64,000 nucleotides of DNA from Moniliophthora roreri (taxonomy: Eukaryota; Basidiomycota; Agaricomycetes; Agaricales; Marasmiaceae). The notes under the pieces were generated by a model. It saw nothing but the letters and a program-made list of their open reading frames with translations. It was not told where the DNA came from and did no database searches. A program made the position numbers and the translations under genes. Of the stretch, positions 35,303 through 46,687 are shown piece by piece (within the stretch, counting starts at the first letter, position 1; the number at the start of each line of letters is the position of its first letter). The stretch lies in contig LATX02000100.1 in assembly GCA_001466705.2 (NCBI GenBank), forward strand, positions 992,001 through 1,056,000, written 5' to 3'.

Positions 35303-37687
35303 TCATATACTATCCCAAATCCTCCTACCCCAACTCCTCTTCCCCATCGCCTCCAACTTGGACCGTCTCTTCTCCTCAAACTTCATCTCCTCCTCATCAA
35401 TCTCCTTCAAACCCGTAACCAAATCCACCTCCTCTGGATTATACATTTTGGTCTTCTTCACTAGCTTATAACTAATAAACAATACAATAAACACCGGGAT
35501 AGCAATATAGGATGTGACGAAATCGTCTGTCGTCCAAGGTATAAAAGCGTCGAACCCTTTGAAGAAGGTTATAATAGCAGTCGTGATCAGTGCGAACCAG
35601 CTGCCAAAGGGTTGAAAGGGTGCCTTGTAGGGAAGAGTATCGCGAGAGCGACCTTGCACTTTGAGAGCTTTCATAAAACGTCTAGTGGGATTCGGTACAT
35701 CAGCCTGGGCGTCAACAGAATCAAGAGCAAGAAGAACACACATGTGAGAGTAACAGATGCACATCCATGTGATGGCACCGAATGTTGATACCAGGTTGAC
35801 GAACCAGGTGAACACTGTTCACAAGAAAATGAGCCTTTTTCGAGATGGACATGAATGCGATCCACCGCACCTTTAGCACCCGAACTAGCCGTATTCAAGA
35901 ACACCAATCCACAGAACGCCGTACATAGGATAAGAGAAGCATAGGGCACCCCCATTGAATTCACTTTCTTGAATATCCGGGGCGCCTTTCCTTCCACCGC
36001 CAAACCGTAGAGCGTACGAGAACCGATATACAAGTCGGAGTTGGCAGCACTCATGACGAAGAGCAAGATAGCGCCGTTGATGACATGGTTAAGAATCTTG
36101 ATGCCGACGAGGGTGGTAGCTGGTAGTATGGCCTTAAATCCAAGGGTATGAGTAACATGAACAAGGACTCACCGACGACGAAAGGAGATGCAGCAGCTGC
36201 AGGTATAACGCCATGTCAGACATGAACGAAAGCGATGAAAATGCTCCTCGTACCTCCAGTTTTCGCCTTTGTTGCAACGAAAAGCTGATCGTTTGTGCTC
36301 GGAACAATCAGCGAAATGACAAAGACACCTCCGACGTAGAACACCAGGATACGCCAAAATGTCTGTTTGATTGCCCTAGGAATGTTCCGTCGAGGATTCT
36401 CCGCCTACCAAGCGAGCTTGAGTGAGAAGCTTTGATAGAAGATACGAACCCCATACCTCTCCGACGGTGACCTGTACCGGGATACAATACATGAGCAAAG
36501 TTAGAAAAGTGACTGAATGGAACCTAACGTACACCAATCAGCTCAGTACCCATATACGCAAAGAGCGCGTTTGTCAATGTACTCCAAAATCCCAAGAAAA
36601 TGGACAAGTGCTCGTCATGCACTTGATCCAGGAGATAGTGTCCCATAGGGCCATTCGGCGGGTTCCAGTAACGGAAGCCGATACGGTCGTGCTGTGGGTT
36701 GCCGCCTATGATGAGAGTGAGACGTCAGTGGAGTGCGAATTGAAAACTGTGATGGGTGGAGACGTACCCAAATCGATAATGATCCCCATTAATAGGAGGC
36801 CGATAAGCGCAATCACTGTAGAAACAAAGGAGTCCAGGTAACGCCCAAAGCAACGAGGACCGGTATACGAACCTTTGATACTGGAAAACCAAAACTCCAG
36901 CTCTCCAAAGACGCGCACGCCAAGCAAGTTCACGATGAAGACTGGGAACGCGCTCAGTTACGTCGGCCAAGAGCAAAATGATTGACACTTACTGAATGCT
37001 ATGAACACAACTGCGGGAAGATCATATGGTAAACCCGCGTATCATGATGACATAGGAATGGACATACCCATCCAAACAGCGATATGAACTGATTCATTCC
37101 AGTACTGCACAACGACACCAGCAGCGTTGATATTGTTCGGCGTGACGATGAGCTGTCGGAGACTCATTAACTCGATGACCAGTCAATAACGAGGCGGAGA
37201 CACGCACGTATTTCATCAAATAATTCCACCCCAACGCAAACCCCATCGCCGGATCCACAAACCGCGTCGCATACCCAGCAAATCCCTTCTTATGCGGCAG
37301 AAAAGCCGCCATCTCGCCCAACGCTACCATCACGAGATAGCATACAAAACCGACGAAAGAGTATCCTAGAAACAAGCCCAGAGGACCTCCACGTTGTAGA
37401 GCGGTACCCGAACCAATGATGAGGCCGGTTCCGACCGCACCTCCGAGCTATAGGTCATCGATAGCTTAGTGAGACAGAATCCACAAGGAGAAGAAAAGTG
37501 TAGCAGCACGCACGGCAATCATAGACACCTGTCGTGCCTTCAACCCTCTATGAAGCGTTTCCTCCTTTGCTGGTTCCTGTAGTTCTTCATTGTAAATCGT
37601 CTCGCCCTTCAAGCTGCTTTCGACATCGGGAACGCTTCTAGGATCTTGATTCGATGAAATTGAGGTGAGGTTTTTCTCTGAATCCAT
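35303..37687 (-). CDS. YAT-type amino-acid permease (APC superfamily)
   Basis: A multi-exon minus-strand gene with roughly nine or ten short introns. The start is MDSEKNLTSISSNQDPRSVP, an acidic cytosolic N terminus. After ETLHRGLKARQVSMIA comes the signature LGGAVGTGLIIGSGTAL, then YSFVGFVCYLVMVALGEMAA, FALGWNYLMKYLIVTPNNIN, LIGLLLMGIIIDLGGNPQHD with GFRYW, TELIGVTVGEAENPRRNIPR, and ILLFVMSAANSDLYIGSRTL. These are the blocks of fungal 12-TM amino-acid permeases that import amino acids by proton symport at the plasma membrane. The C terminus is cytosolic and charged (NPEEVDLVTGLKEIDEEEMK), ending WGRRIWDSI. The length agrees with the usual 530-590 residues. Specificity cannot be read. Confidence 0.92.
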
Positions 37688-38697
37688 ATGATAGTATTGA
37701 GCGTGGTCGTAGGGAAAAGAAAAGGAAAAAGGAAAGGGTTTTGTAATCACAGGCTCCTGCAAAAAGAAGTTGAGCGATTTTTTTTCGGGAGATCGGAAAC
37801 AGAAAGTGTGATACTTTTGATTCGTCACGATCAACCTGGTTTTATAGTCATCAGATTGGAGCCATCCGATATGAGGGGGCTGAATATGCACCGAGTCCGA
37901 GGGTATAGCTTGACACGGAGGTTAGCAAATCAATGATGACTGAGAATAGCTCGTGGAGAGTGGAGAAGAAGTTGAGATTGAGGCTGCTGCATCACAACAT
38001 GCTCGTAGTCTGTACTCTGTAGAGCATTTAATATGAGAAATAGACTTGAACTGTGTGAGATACCTGAAATTTTTTTGCTGGACTTGCGAGGCAGACAGAG
38101 GCTTTGAGCAGAGGACATGATACCGAAGGGTAACATAGCGCTGCCAAGTGAAGGCATAACGCCGGCCGGCTGGGAAATTTTAGACGGCCCGATGTCTGCA
38201 AGTAGCTGCGGCTGCCGGCCGGTACCACACATTACCCCACAACGATATACTGTATATAGTACCGAGTACTGCTGGCCAGTACTGATCCACCCTACTGAGC
38301 GCTGAGCGACTTTCCTCAACACGCTAACACGCTCGTTAATGTCTTTTTGGTTTGCCGTCATTGACTTTGGACTCTTTCAAAAGATCATTGAAATCAGCCC
38401 AGCATTGCGCCGCATATCATCAGATCGGGGTTCATGCGTTCATTTGCAAATGCAACGGAAATTGACAAAGCTCAGAGACACTTGATTCGCCACCCATCTC
38501 AAGGGCTAACACGCTCGCCCCATGGAGTAAGGCTAGTACTTTAGTACGCCGCTTTCAGCATATCATATTGAAAGGTCCGCCCTTCTCTAGCGCCTGCGAC
38601 ATCAAAGGTGAGTACTTGAACAGCGATAAGAGGCATTACTCACTCGTTGATACGCTGTCCTACACCAAATGCATGAGCACTCGTCCGATCGAACGCG
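37688..38697. other. Permease upstream region, no gene
   Basis: About 1 kb. A minus-strand TATA-like ttttata lies at 37840-37846, and a gccggcc-rich imperfect palindrome at 38160-38222. No coding sequence supported. Confidence 0.45.
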
Positions 38698-39594
38698 TTA
38701 CAAAACCCACCTCTGCCTCGCCCGCTCAACATACTCCCTAATTTCCTCACTAACCGCTTCACGCGGTGCTCGCGCTACGAATGCTTCGAGGGTATAAAAC
38801 ATCATAAAATCAGCAGCAGTAGGAACCTCGCGTCCTGCAAGATATTGGCCAGGTTGTAGACGACGCAAGTGCTCAGTAATCTAGCAATTGAAGGTTAGCA
38901 TCCATAGTGCCCATAAACACCCCACAGGAAGCGATTCACCATCTTGCCAAATTTGATCAAATTGGGATTTAGGTAGTTCCTCTGAATTGCCGGTATATCC
39001 TTGCCATCTGAAGTCGAATCTCCGAGTTTGTACACGTTCTTCAACAGAGGCACGAAGAGCAAGGGTTGTAAAGAGCCTTCTGCAAGGTGCGTGTCTAGGT
39101 CAAATTCCAGGTCAAACAGACTGATTTAAGAACGACAAATCGCAACTCACAGAACAAGTTATCCGTCCACCCCGGACTCTCAGGTGCCATGTAAAGTTCT
39201 GTATTCTTGCCATATCTTGTTATCAGATACTCTGTTGAACATTGAAAGCATCGTGGCCAATGAGTACGATCCAGAACTTGTAGAGATCAACTCAAAGCCT
39301 ACCAACGATAGCCCCGCTCTCTCCCAGAACTAAATTCTCTGTCCCATCTTCCCCCGTGTCTTCAATACTAGGCGACTTGTTCAATGGTGTTGAATTGACC
39401 CGAAGATCATTAGGAGCACGACGAAGAATTGCGTCCCGAGTGTATCTTTTCAGTGTATAAGGAATACAAAGTTCTTCCTGTTGTATAAAACCCGATTTAG
39501 CTGCTTTGCCTCATCCTTGATGCATAAGAAAACAAACCAGAAGCCATAGAATACGCTGTCCGCGAGAATCATTCAAGTAATGAAGGGTGATCAT
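38698..39594 (-). CDS. Glutathione S-transferase
   Basis: Five exons (39594-39538, 39477-39303, 39231-39151, 39094-38940, 38880-38698) join in frame to 216 residues. The N-terminal thioredoxin-like half reads MITLHYLNDSRGQRILWLLE, with Ser in NDSRGQR where the catalytic hydroxyl residue is expected, and the glutathione-site motif LGESGAIVEYLI. The helical C-terminal half shows WTDNLFYTHLAEGSLQPLL and LAGREVPTAADFMMFYTLEA, the conserved N-capping region. It should conjugate glutathione to electrophiles or reduce peroxides in the cytosol. The length is normal for the family. Confidence 0.9.
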
Positions 39595-40427
39595 GGGATG
39601 CTGTACTTACACTGGATCCCTGAGAGGCTTTAAGTAAGATTGGATCTAGGGTAATCCTCGTGCAAGACGCCAATACAGCCTTACAGCCTAACGTTCCCTT
39701 GCTCACTTCCGACGTCGAGTGGTCGGAACAGAGTCGGTAGCGTGACTGTTTTCGATAATGCCGTTGAGGACTAACATTTCGCACGCTTGTACGCTTTGTC
39801 TCTTGCTCTCATCTTTTCTGTCACTCGTAATTACTGGCAGGCAATACAGGGCCCAGGCTCAGGACGAACCAGCAGGCACTCTGTATATTTCCTCTCGGGA
39901 TCTATTCTGTATTCTCGCAATCTAGTCTATACTCATCACAGATGTGCAACCGAAAAACCTGACGTTGGATTCATTCGACCCTGTACTAGCCGCACCGGGT
40001 TTTGATGAAATTTAGCTGAGCGGGATGGTATCGGAGGTCTATCAATCAGTACGTTCATTTTTATCTGGAAACATTAGCGAATTTACCTTAACTCTCAAAT
40101 CCTGAAACTTTTTTGTTGTCGGCAGGAAGGGCTTTCAGGACGCTTGGTTCCTCGTCAATCCGTTATTGCTCCTGAACATCACAATTTTGACCTCTTCGCT
40201 TCCGTTACAGGTGATGTTTCAGCTCGGCTAGGTTTCCACGCAAACTCGGTGTGAGCACGTCTCAAGGACGATGGAGTCATCATTGTGATACTCATCTTGT
40301 GACATCATTGCGTTTCGTTTAGTGTTCCTAGTATCACTACCGGTTCCAAGTGGTCAAATGGGTTGATAACTCCCGCTCTCCCAAGTTCGACTAGTGGTGA
40401 ACCCACCACCAGCACGAAAGCTTCACC
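39595..40427. other. Intergenic, nothing recognised
   Basis: About 830 bp between divergent genes; promoters of both must lie here. No coding sequence supported. Confidence 0.45.
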
Positions 40428-41345
40428 ATGGAACGGATCGACGACGCTGACCTCACCCGTATCACTTATTTGAGCGAAGCTGATGGATGGCGACAACGAA
40501 CTGGGAGAGATGACAGGGAATGGAATCTCACGAGCCATGGAACGAGTAAAGCAGGTTCATACGCAATTTTCAAGTTTAATGGTGCGTCTTTTTCATAGTC
40601 TTCCTAACGCTTCTCTAAGCTCACCGCAACTGAAGGAACATACGTCGAAGTACGCGGAATGATACGTCCCAAACCCCATCCACTGACGGACAAGAACTCA
40701 ATCAACACGTTCACCCTAGATGGCAGAGAGCCATTCGTCTATCAACCGAGAACGTTTCCCAATCGAACGCTTTACAACGAACTACTCTACCGTTCCCAGC
40801 CATTACAAGATACAGAACATACGCTGGTCATGACATGCACAGTAGAAACGGGGTGGCTCTGGCTGGATTACATCGATTATACCCCCAGCAATACTTCGAC
40901 AATAGCCATTCAACCGAGCAGCGAGGCCAGCAGCCGAGGCGGTACCCTCCTTTCCAAGGGTGCTGTGGCTGCCGTTGCACTGGGTGCAGCGATTATCACG
41001 GCGCTTGTAGTAGGCGGAGCTCTCTGGTGTTGGAAGAGAAGAGAAAAAAGGCGGTTGAAGTCAAAGTCACAACTCGATGACCATGTCACTCGTGCGTTCT
41101 ACTTTTGCTTGCCATACCTAGTTCTGACCTTGAGATCCTAGCTTTCGAGTATCCTGAACAATCGCCCACGTCTGTTAATCAGACGCATCTCTCGTATTTC
41201 TCCTTTGCGTCGTATCCTTCACCACAAGGAACTCGAGCGCACGAGAAGAGTCCTAGAACATTTTGGAATATAAGCCCTACTGGCAGGTGCGCTACCCAGC
41301 CCACCTCCCTATCCGACGCCTTCACCATCTGCCGTTCTTCGTTGA
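40428..41345 (+). CDS. Single-pass membrane family, copy g, tail frame uncertain
   Basis: Exons 40428-40581, 40636-41091 and 41142 onward. It starts MERIDDADLTRITYLSEADG; then NGTYVEVRGMIRPK, FTLDGREPFVYQPRTF, GWLWLDYIDYTPSN, a short stalk, TM helix VAAVALGAAIITALVVGGALW and KRREKRRLK. In exon 3 the directly connected frame (FEYPEQSPTSVNQTHLS...) runs on to 41434 and into the tRNA gene, whereas the family-type ending SPPPYPTPSPSAVLR, stop at 41345, lies in the next frame. Either a small intron in exon 3 was missed or a one-base frameshift has separated the PPxY ending from the rest. Confidence 0.7.
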
Positions 41346-41428
41346 AAATAATTTCTTTGTCGCCTCACTATTGCATTTACATTTGTATAATATATATCAC
41401 CATATCACCGTTTAAAAAGGAAAAACAT

Positions 41429-41529
41429 TGGTAAGACTGGGACTTGAACCCAGGCGGGGTTTCCCCCATGAGAAAGGAAGCTTTGCAATCAGCTTGAGTC
41501 ACACGCCTTAACCGCTCGGCCATCTTACC
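41429..41529 (-). tRNA. tRNA-Leu (CAA), intron-containing
   Basis: The acceptor GGTAAGA pairs with TCTTACC. The D arm is TGGCCGAGCGGTTAAGGC, the anticodon loop CTCAAG, an intron of about 20 nt follows, and the long type II variable arm is GGGGAAACCCC. The T arm is CTGGGTTCAAGTCCCAG. The discriminator is A. Confidence 0.88.
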
Positions 41530-41951
41530 ACTGAACCTGCATTTTCTCAAAACCCAACATATCATCTTGCTAACCCTCGTATTTACTCGCATCAATACTC
41601 CGACGGATTTCGATCGCGTCTTTGACAACAATCCCCATGGTATTATACCTTGCTAATATCCTCTGATACACATCTCATGGGATTGACTCGCGACTTTCTC
41701 CCCCCTTTAGAATGCTCCTTCCAGATATATGAAGGAACCAGATAAAATTTCGATGGAATCCAGGCTGTCGCAGTCTATGGACAATATATATTACGGACTG
41801 GTGAATGAGAAAAGCCTGTTGAACCAGGGTCATTCAGCGCCGGATGATAGGCGTGTACACGCGATCGGGTACACCGGAATCATCTTTATGACGCTGGTAT
41901 AAGTAGCGACGGAGGCCGCCAAAATCGTATTCTTCTTTCGCCGAGTTTACA

Positions 41952-42869
41952 ATGGAACGCGTGGACGACAGTGACCCTCGAATCACTTATACACCCGCAG
42001 ATGCCTGGGTAGTTGGAGGGGTATCGGACGAATGGAACTCGACTACTCGTGGGTCGAAATCTGGAAGGGCTTCATTGAGTTTTCAGTTTTCCGGTACGTC
42101 GTCGTTGCCCTTCTTTATTCGAAGTTTACAATTCAACTTGCAACATGAATATTGAAGGGAAATCCATCTCGGTATACGGTACCCTCTCAGGCAACCAATC
42201 AACCGTCAATCCCATCGACCTCTTCGTACTAGACGGGGGAGCGCCTGTAACGTTCGCACCGGGACTTAATGGAACTTGGCTGCACCACCAGCGGCTGTAC
42301 AGCTCTCCAATGCTCAAAGATGGACCCCATACCCTCGTCATGAACCACACTGTTGACAATAGTGACGTTTTCATCGACTATTTCGATATTACACCTAGCG
42401 ATCCAAATGCCACCACTTCGCAGTCTAACCCATTGTCGACTTCCGAGTCTGGCACCGGAACAGAGGGATTATCGTATGGTGCTATTGCTGGTATAGCTAT
42501 AGCAATATCCCTTGTGCTTCTTGGTTGTCTAGGTCTCTTAGTGTGGTTGTTGAGAAGTCGAAGAAAGGCTGTAAATGGGACGGGGACGGCAGATGCACGG
42601 AATAGACGTATGTATTCTTCACGTTTCTCATCCTATGGGTACTAATGGTCAATATTCCAGCCTTCTTGGATGCCACCGCACCTTCAATGACGGCCGCTCG
42701 CTCACAAAATGCTACCATGCCCGACTCTGACTGGCCGCGATCTGGGTCCACTGCTGGTACCTCGGGAGCAAACACACAGAAAGGACCAGCCTTTCGCATT
42801 ATGAACGATACTGGAGAAGCAGGACCAAGTGTCTCGGAAACGCCACCTCCGTACCGCAAACACGCTTGA
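41952..42869 (+). CDS. Single-pass membrane protein with PPxY tail, copy h
   Basis: Exons 41952-42093, 42158-42607 and 42661-42869 give 266 residues. MERVDDSDPRITYTPADAWV opens the ectodomain, followed by GGVSDEWNSTTRGS, KSISVYGTLSGNQS, DGGAPVTFAPGLNGT and DGPHTLVMNHTVDNSDVFID. A Ser/Thr-rich stalk precedes TM helix IAGIAIAISLVLLGCLGLLVW and RSRRK. The tail ends SETPPPYRKHA. All introns are at family positions. A TATA-like tataagta lies about 55 nt upstream of the ATG. This is one of the cleanest copies in the window. Confidence 0.88.
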
Positions 42870-43905
42870 TACTCTTTCGGGTGGGGTTGGCTTCAGCAAT
42901 GCCGCGGAATCATATGCTGATTCGTCACTTAGGCACACTCTCATCCTTGCATCTGATTCGGACCCATGCTATCAGAGAGAGGACTGGTGTAATTCTTCAC
43001 TCCGTACCACGCCAGCTATTCAGCCTTATCGGCGAGACTCCCAACATATAGTGATATTATACGACATGCTGCGAGCACTACCGTTAATTACATTCTTTTT
43101 ACAATGGTCCCATTACTGGTACAAATTGGCATGGATGCCCAAGTATGGTCGATCCGGGGCAACGTGCGGAAAAGCAAGAGAAGCTTGGCGTAAGCATGTC
43201 CCAAATCGAAGGTACAGGTGACGCGGTCACTAAGAACTCGAAATCTCGAGGCACCTCTCAACACCGGAGCTACGAAACCATGTCCAGTAATGCTGTCGGA
43301 TCATTTTCCTGTCGAGAACCACCAAGACGAATCCAAGGCGGTGTAACCGTTATACAATCACTCTTGCGAAACCGTCGAATCCCACAATTCCGTCCACTGA
43401 ATTTCGTTTTCTTCATAGACTGACTATGTTCTGTAGCATCTCGTGTTTCCTCACGACCACAATGTTGTACTTCGGGAATGCATCTAGTCAGTTATTTGAA
43501 TGGGCCCAGACTGCTGATAGTGGCGCTCGGGGCCTCAGGGCGGGGCATAGCAAAGAATATGGTGTCTTGATGCGAAAACTTTTTGATGGGCAGGTTTGGC
43601 CAAGTTATCGCTGCTGTTCCTCCTCATTTCAATCCCTGCCGCCATTTCGGCTTCTCTGGAGGCAGACCATTTTTTTCCATTTTTTTTTCCATTCTTCTTT
43701 TTTCTTCTTCGTTGGAACCGAATAGCAAGTTCGGTATTCCCGTTGGATCGGTGCATCTCATGTCATCATCACCATCCCTTGTCTGCACTAGTACCTTGCA
43801 AAACGGGACTTTGTCCCTAATCCTCATTGGGATTAGTCCCTCGCCTGCCTATGATGGTCGGATGGGCTGAGACCATCTGCAGGCGGTTTCGCGGATACTC
43901 ATCAA
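42870..43905. other. Downstream flank and duplicated non-coding segment
   Basis: Includes the 43190-43520 block repeated at 46340-46660, T-rich runs near 43670-43710, and a local inverted repeat gggact..agtccc at 43804-43839. No gene supported. Confidence 0.45.
43190..43520 (+). repeat. Segmental repeat shared with 46340-46660
   Basis: Ordered matches include gagctacgaaac, atgtcc, gatcattttc, ccaaggcggtg, gttctgtagcatct/gttttgtagcatct and cgtgtttcctcacgacca against tgtgcttcttcatgacca. Same orientation in both places, diverged by about a fifth. Confidence 0.65.
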
Positions 43906-44360
43906 CAAGGGGCTACTGGGCTGCCAATCCCGTACTGGGGGTAGGTAGGTAGGTTCAGCCCGGAGGGCTGAAAAAAAATTTTGACCTACCCTTTTCAAGG
44001 TCCCAGATGGCCATTTTAGAGCTCCTCAAGTGGTGTCTCTGACTAAAAATACAACATAATCTTAGTACTAGTGTTTTTTTTTTCAACAGAAAACCTTCCT
44101 GTACCCCAAAGGTCCAGACATGGAAATACACCTAAAACTGCCAAATTTGAAAGCTTTCCACCGAACCTATTCGGAAGGACCCTCCGTGACCCGTGACTGT
44201 CTGAAATATTTGTCACATAAGTCAAATGACAGTGAAAATGATGATGTCATACTACCCATATATAGTAATTCAATCACGTCGAGGTAAGTAGGTTCCCTCC
44301 TCAAGGCCGAAAAACAAAAATGTACCCCCGGTATGATTTTAAATTTTTGGCAGCCCCTTG
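43906..44360. mobile_element. Small hAT-like element
   Basis: 455 bp with short inverted ends caaggggct..gctgccaa and rc ttggcagccccttg, flanked by a perfect 8-bp duplication ctcatcaa (43898-43905 and 44361-44368). No transposase. The interior shares about 75 bp with the palindromic element at 14 kb. Confidence 0.8.
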
Positions 44361-44667
44361 CTCATCAAATGTCACAGCGCTATGGTATGATGATCTTTGC
44401 TTATATTTGTTCTATCATCTACCTCTTTACCTTGCAATTGACATGCAAGTTTTTTCATTTTGCACGTAGTATTCTGGCCCTTCCATGATGTGAAGAGTTG
44501 ATGATACGGATCCTTGCACCAAGCATACTCCCGAGGAAGGCCGGTTCCTCTCGGGTGTATCCTTGACGGTACGATCATGGGTACCTGCAATGTTCCCTGT
44601 CCTCTTCAATCTGTTTATTAAGTATAAAACATGTGTGTCCAAATTGATCTTTCAACTGTCCTTTGAT

Positions 44668-45192
44668 TCAACTCTGTCTGTACGGTGGAGGTTCATCGGA
44701 GAGTGCAGATTCGGATCCCGCGCTCAGGCTCTCAGATGGTGTGTTCACTACAAACCGCGATGATTTCCCTGGGAGAGGTTCCCTTAGAGTGGGCTGTCCC
44801 GAGGGTACAGACAAGGTATTATTCCAAGATTCTGATGTGGAAGGGATAGTCTGTGGTTGTGACGTGCTTCGCTGTGAATATTGGAATTGGGATGGCCTTG
44901 CGGGTTGAAGTGATCCCACAGGGACATTCGCTTCGAAAACTGGATCAGAGATTATTCAGTAAGCTGAGTCCAGGCATAGCCAGAAAAGACGCACCGGGAG
45001 GGCTGCTTTTTTCTCGTGCTCGTTGTCTTTGTCTTCTCAAGAATAGAAAGAGCAGAACCAGGATTGCAAGGAGCAATGACTACTTTGAGAGCAATGTGTT
45101 GTAGAGTTGTATTCCTCGGATACACCTGCGGTGAACCAGCTGTTCGCAGGGGTGTACTCGATACGAGGATCCATATCGTCGACCCTTTCCAT
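44668..45192 (-). pseudogene. Single-pass membrane family, copy i, internally deleted
   Basis: Starts MERVDDMDPRIEYTPANSWF and SEEYNSTTH, then jumps (near 45085) directly into the end of the TM helix (LLLAILVLLFLFLRRQRQ), so almost the entire ectodomain and the stalk are gone and the frames on the two sides differ. The second intron (44940-44994) and the tail FEANVPVGSLQPARPSQ... ending DEPPPYRQS are intact. The tail matches copies d and e closely. Confidence 0.82.
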
Positions 45193-46339
45193 TGTCGAAG
45201 GGCTAGAATGGGGCAAAAGTGAAACGTAGCATCACAACACTATCTTATATGTCACTGTCAGTCGTTAGGCAATAAGGAACGCAACCAACGTTGCCGAACA
45301 AGAGGCAAAGGTCATCATAACACAATGCTCTTCAACTGAGTTCTGATGCGAAGCATTTATATCGGGTTTGATTCATATCACTGGCCCTCCCAACCATACT
45401 TTATCATGATAAGCAATGACAGGCGCGACCACGAACAAGCACTGCAGAAACCCCAGGTACAATCAGGAGTTAGATTCTTTATTTTAGACGCTATATAGTT
45501 GATGCCTTCAAAACAAATCAGTTGCTAAGGTACAACAGATATCACTGACTAGTCACTACCTTTGCATCGCATGATCGGAGAAATCCAGTACATTCTTACT
45601 ATACTTAGACATCAGTCAAAAGCAAAAGAATTCCGTATTGGGGTGCGCACCTGTTTAACATCTTCTAAACCAGTACCAATACGAGTCTATTGTCGCTGTC
45701 GGAGGGAAATTTTGTCAGTGAGTAAGGTAGAATGCCACAAATGGCAAGAAACGCACCAGCCTAATTTCATCTATGTATCCCAAGAGCTTCTAGAAGCGGG
45801 TCCTTCAGATTAGCCTGAGCTATAAAGAATGAAGAATAAAAGATAAGGAGACAGGTTAGGCAGGTGACAGATCATAGCGGGGAATTGTAATCAAAGCGCA
45901 CGGACCAGATGCCACGTGGTAAGACGCCGCGGAAACCGTCATTTTTGCTTGTTCCGCCATGTTCGATCATTTCTCTCAAAAACAGCGTGAAAATGCACCC
46001 TTTGAGTGGCATATCATGGAAATCCCTTGGGTAGATAACCACCACTATCTCCTCGGCAAAGGCTATAAGCTTCGAAGACGTTTTGACCCAAAGTGGATGG
46101 ATTTCTGGCCGGAAAAGGGGTCTCTCTAGAGGTCGTACGCCGTAGTAAACGCAGATATTCAGAATTCGGGGATTCGATACTGGTCAGTCCCTTACACAAT
46201 GCACTGAGTTGAGACATCTCTGACACTGAACTGAATAAATGGACAACTTCGTCACTGACGCTGAGTGAGTCGTAGATGGAACACGCGTTATTCTCAAGCT
46301 CCTTTGGGAACCCCCGATAAACCAAGACACAGGCGACGG
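45193..46339. other. Upstream flank of copy i and non-coding sequence
   Basis: The first 200 bp match the upstream flanks of copies d and e. At 45898-45919 lies gcacggaccagatgccacgt followed by gg, repeated at 47938-47959 and containing the palindrome CACGTG. No gene supported. Confidence 0.4.
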
Positions 46340-46660
46340 TCTCCAAGAACTCTAAATCTTGAAGTGCCTTTCATCACCAGAGCTACGAAACTACCTGCAT
46401 AATCCATGTCCGATCATTTTCTAGTCGAGGAGCCCCAAGGCGGTGCATCGTCGTACAATTGCTATTGCGAGACTGCCGGATGCCATCGTTCCGTCTAGTT
46501 GTAGAAGGGCTAGGGATAATGAAACAGGCTCTGGAGGTGGATATCTTGTGTCATATTTCTATGCTTCGCGAATTGATCATGTTTTGTAGCATCTTGTGCT
46601 TCTTCATGACCATAACATTGCACATCGTTAAGACACCTACGTTACTCACTTGAACGGACC
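46340..46660 (+). repeat. Segmental repeat shared with 43190-43520
   Basis: Second copy of the block described at 43190. It precedes the kinase fossil. Confidence 0.65.
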
Positions 46661-46687
46661 TGAAATACTGTTCGGGCCCTCGATATC

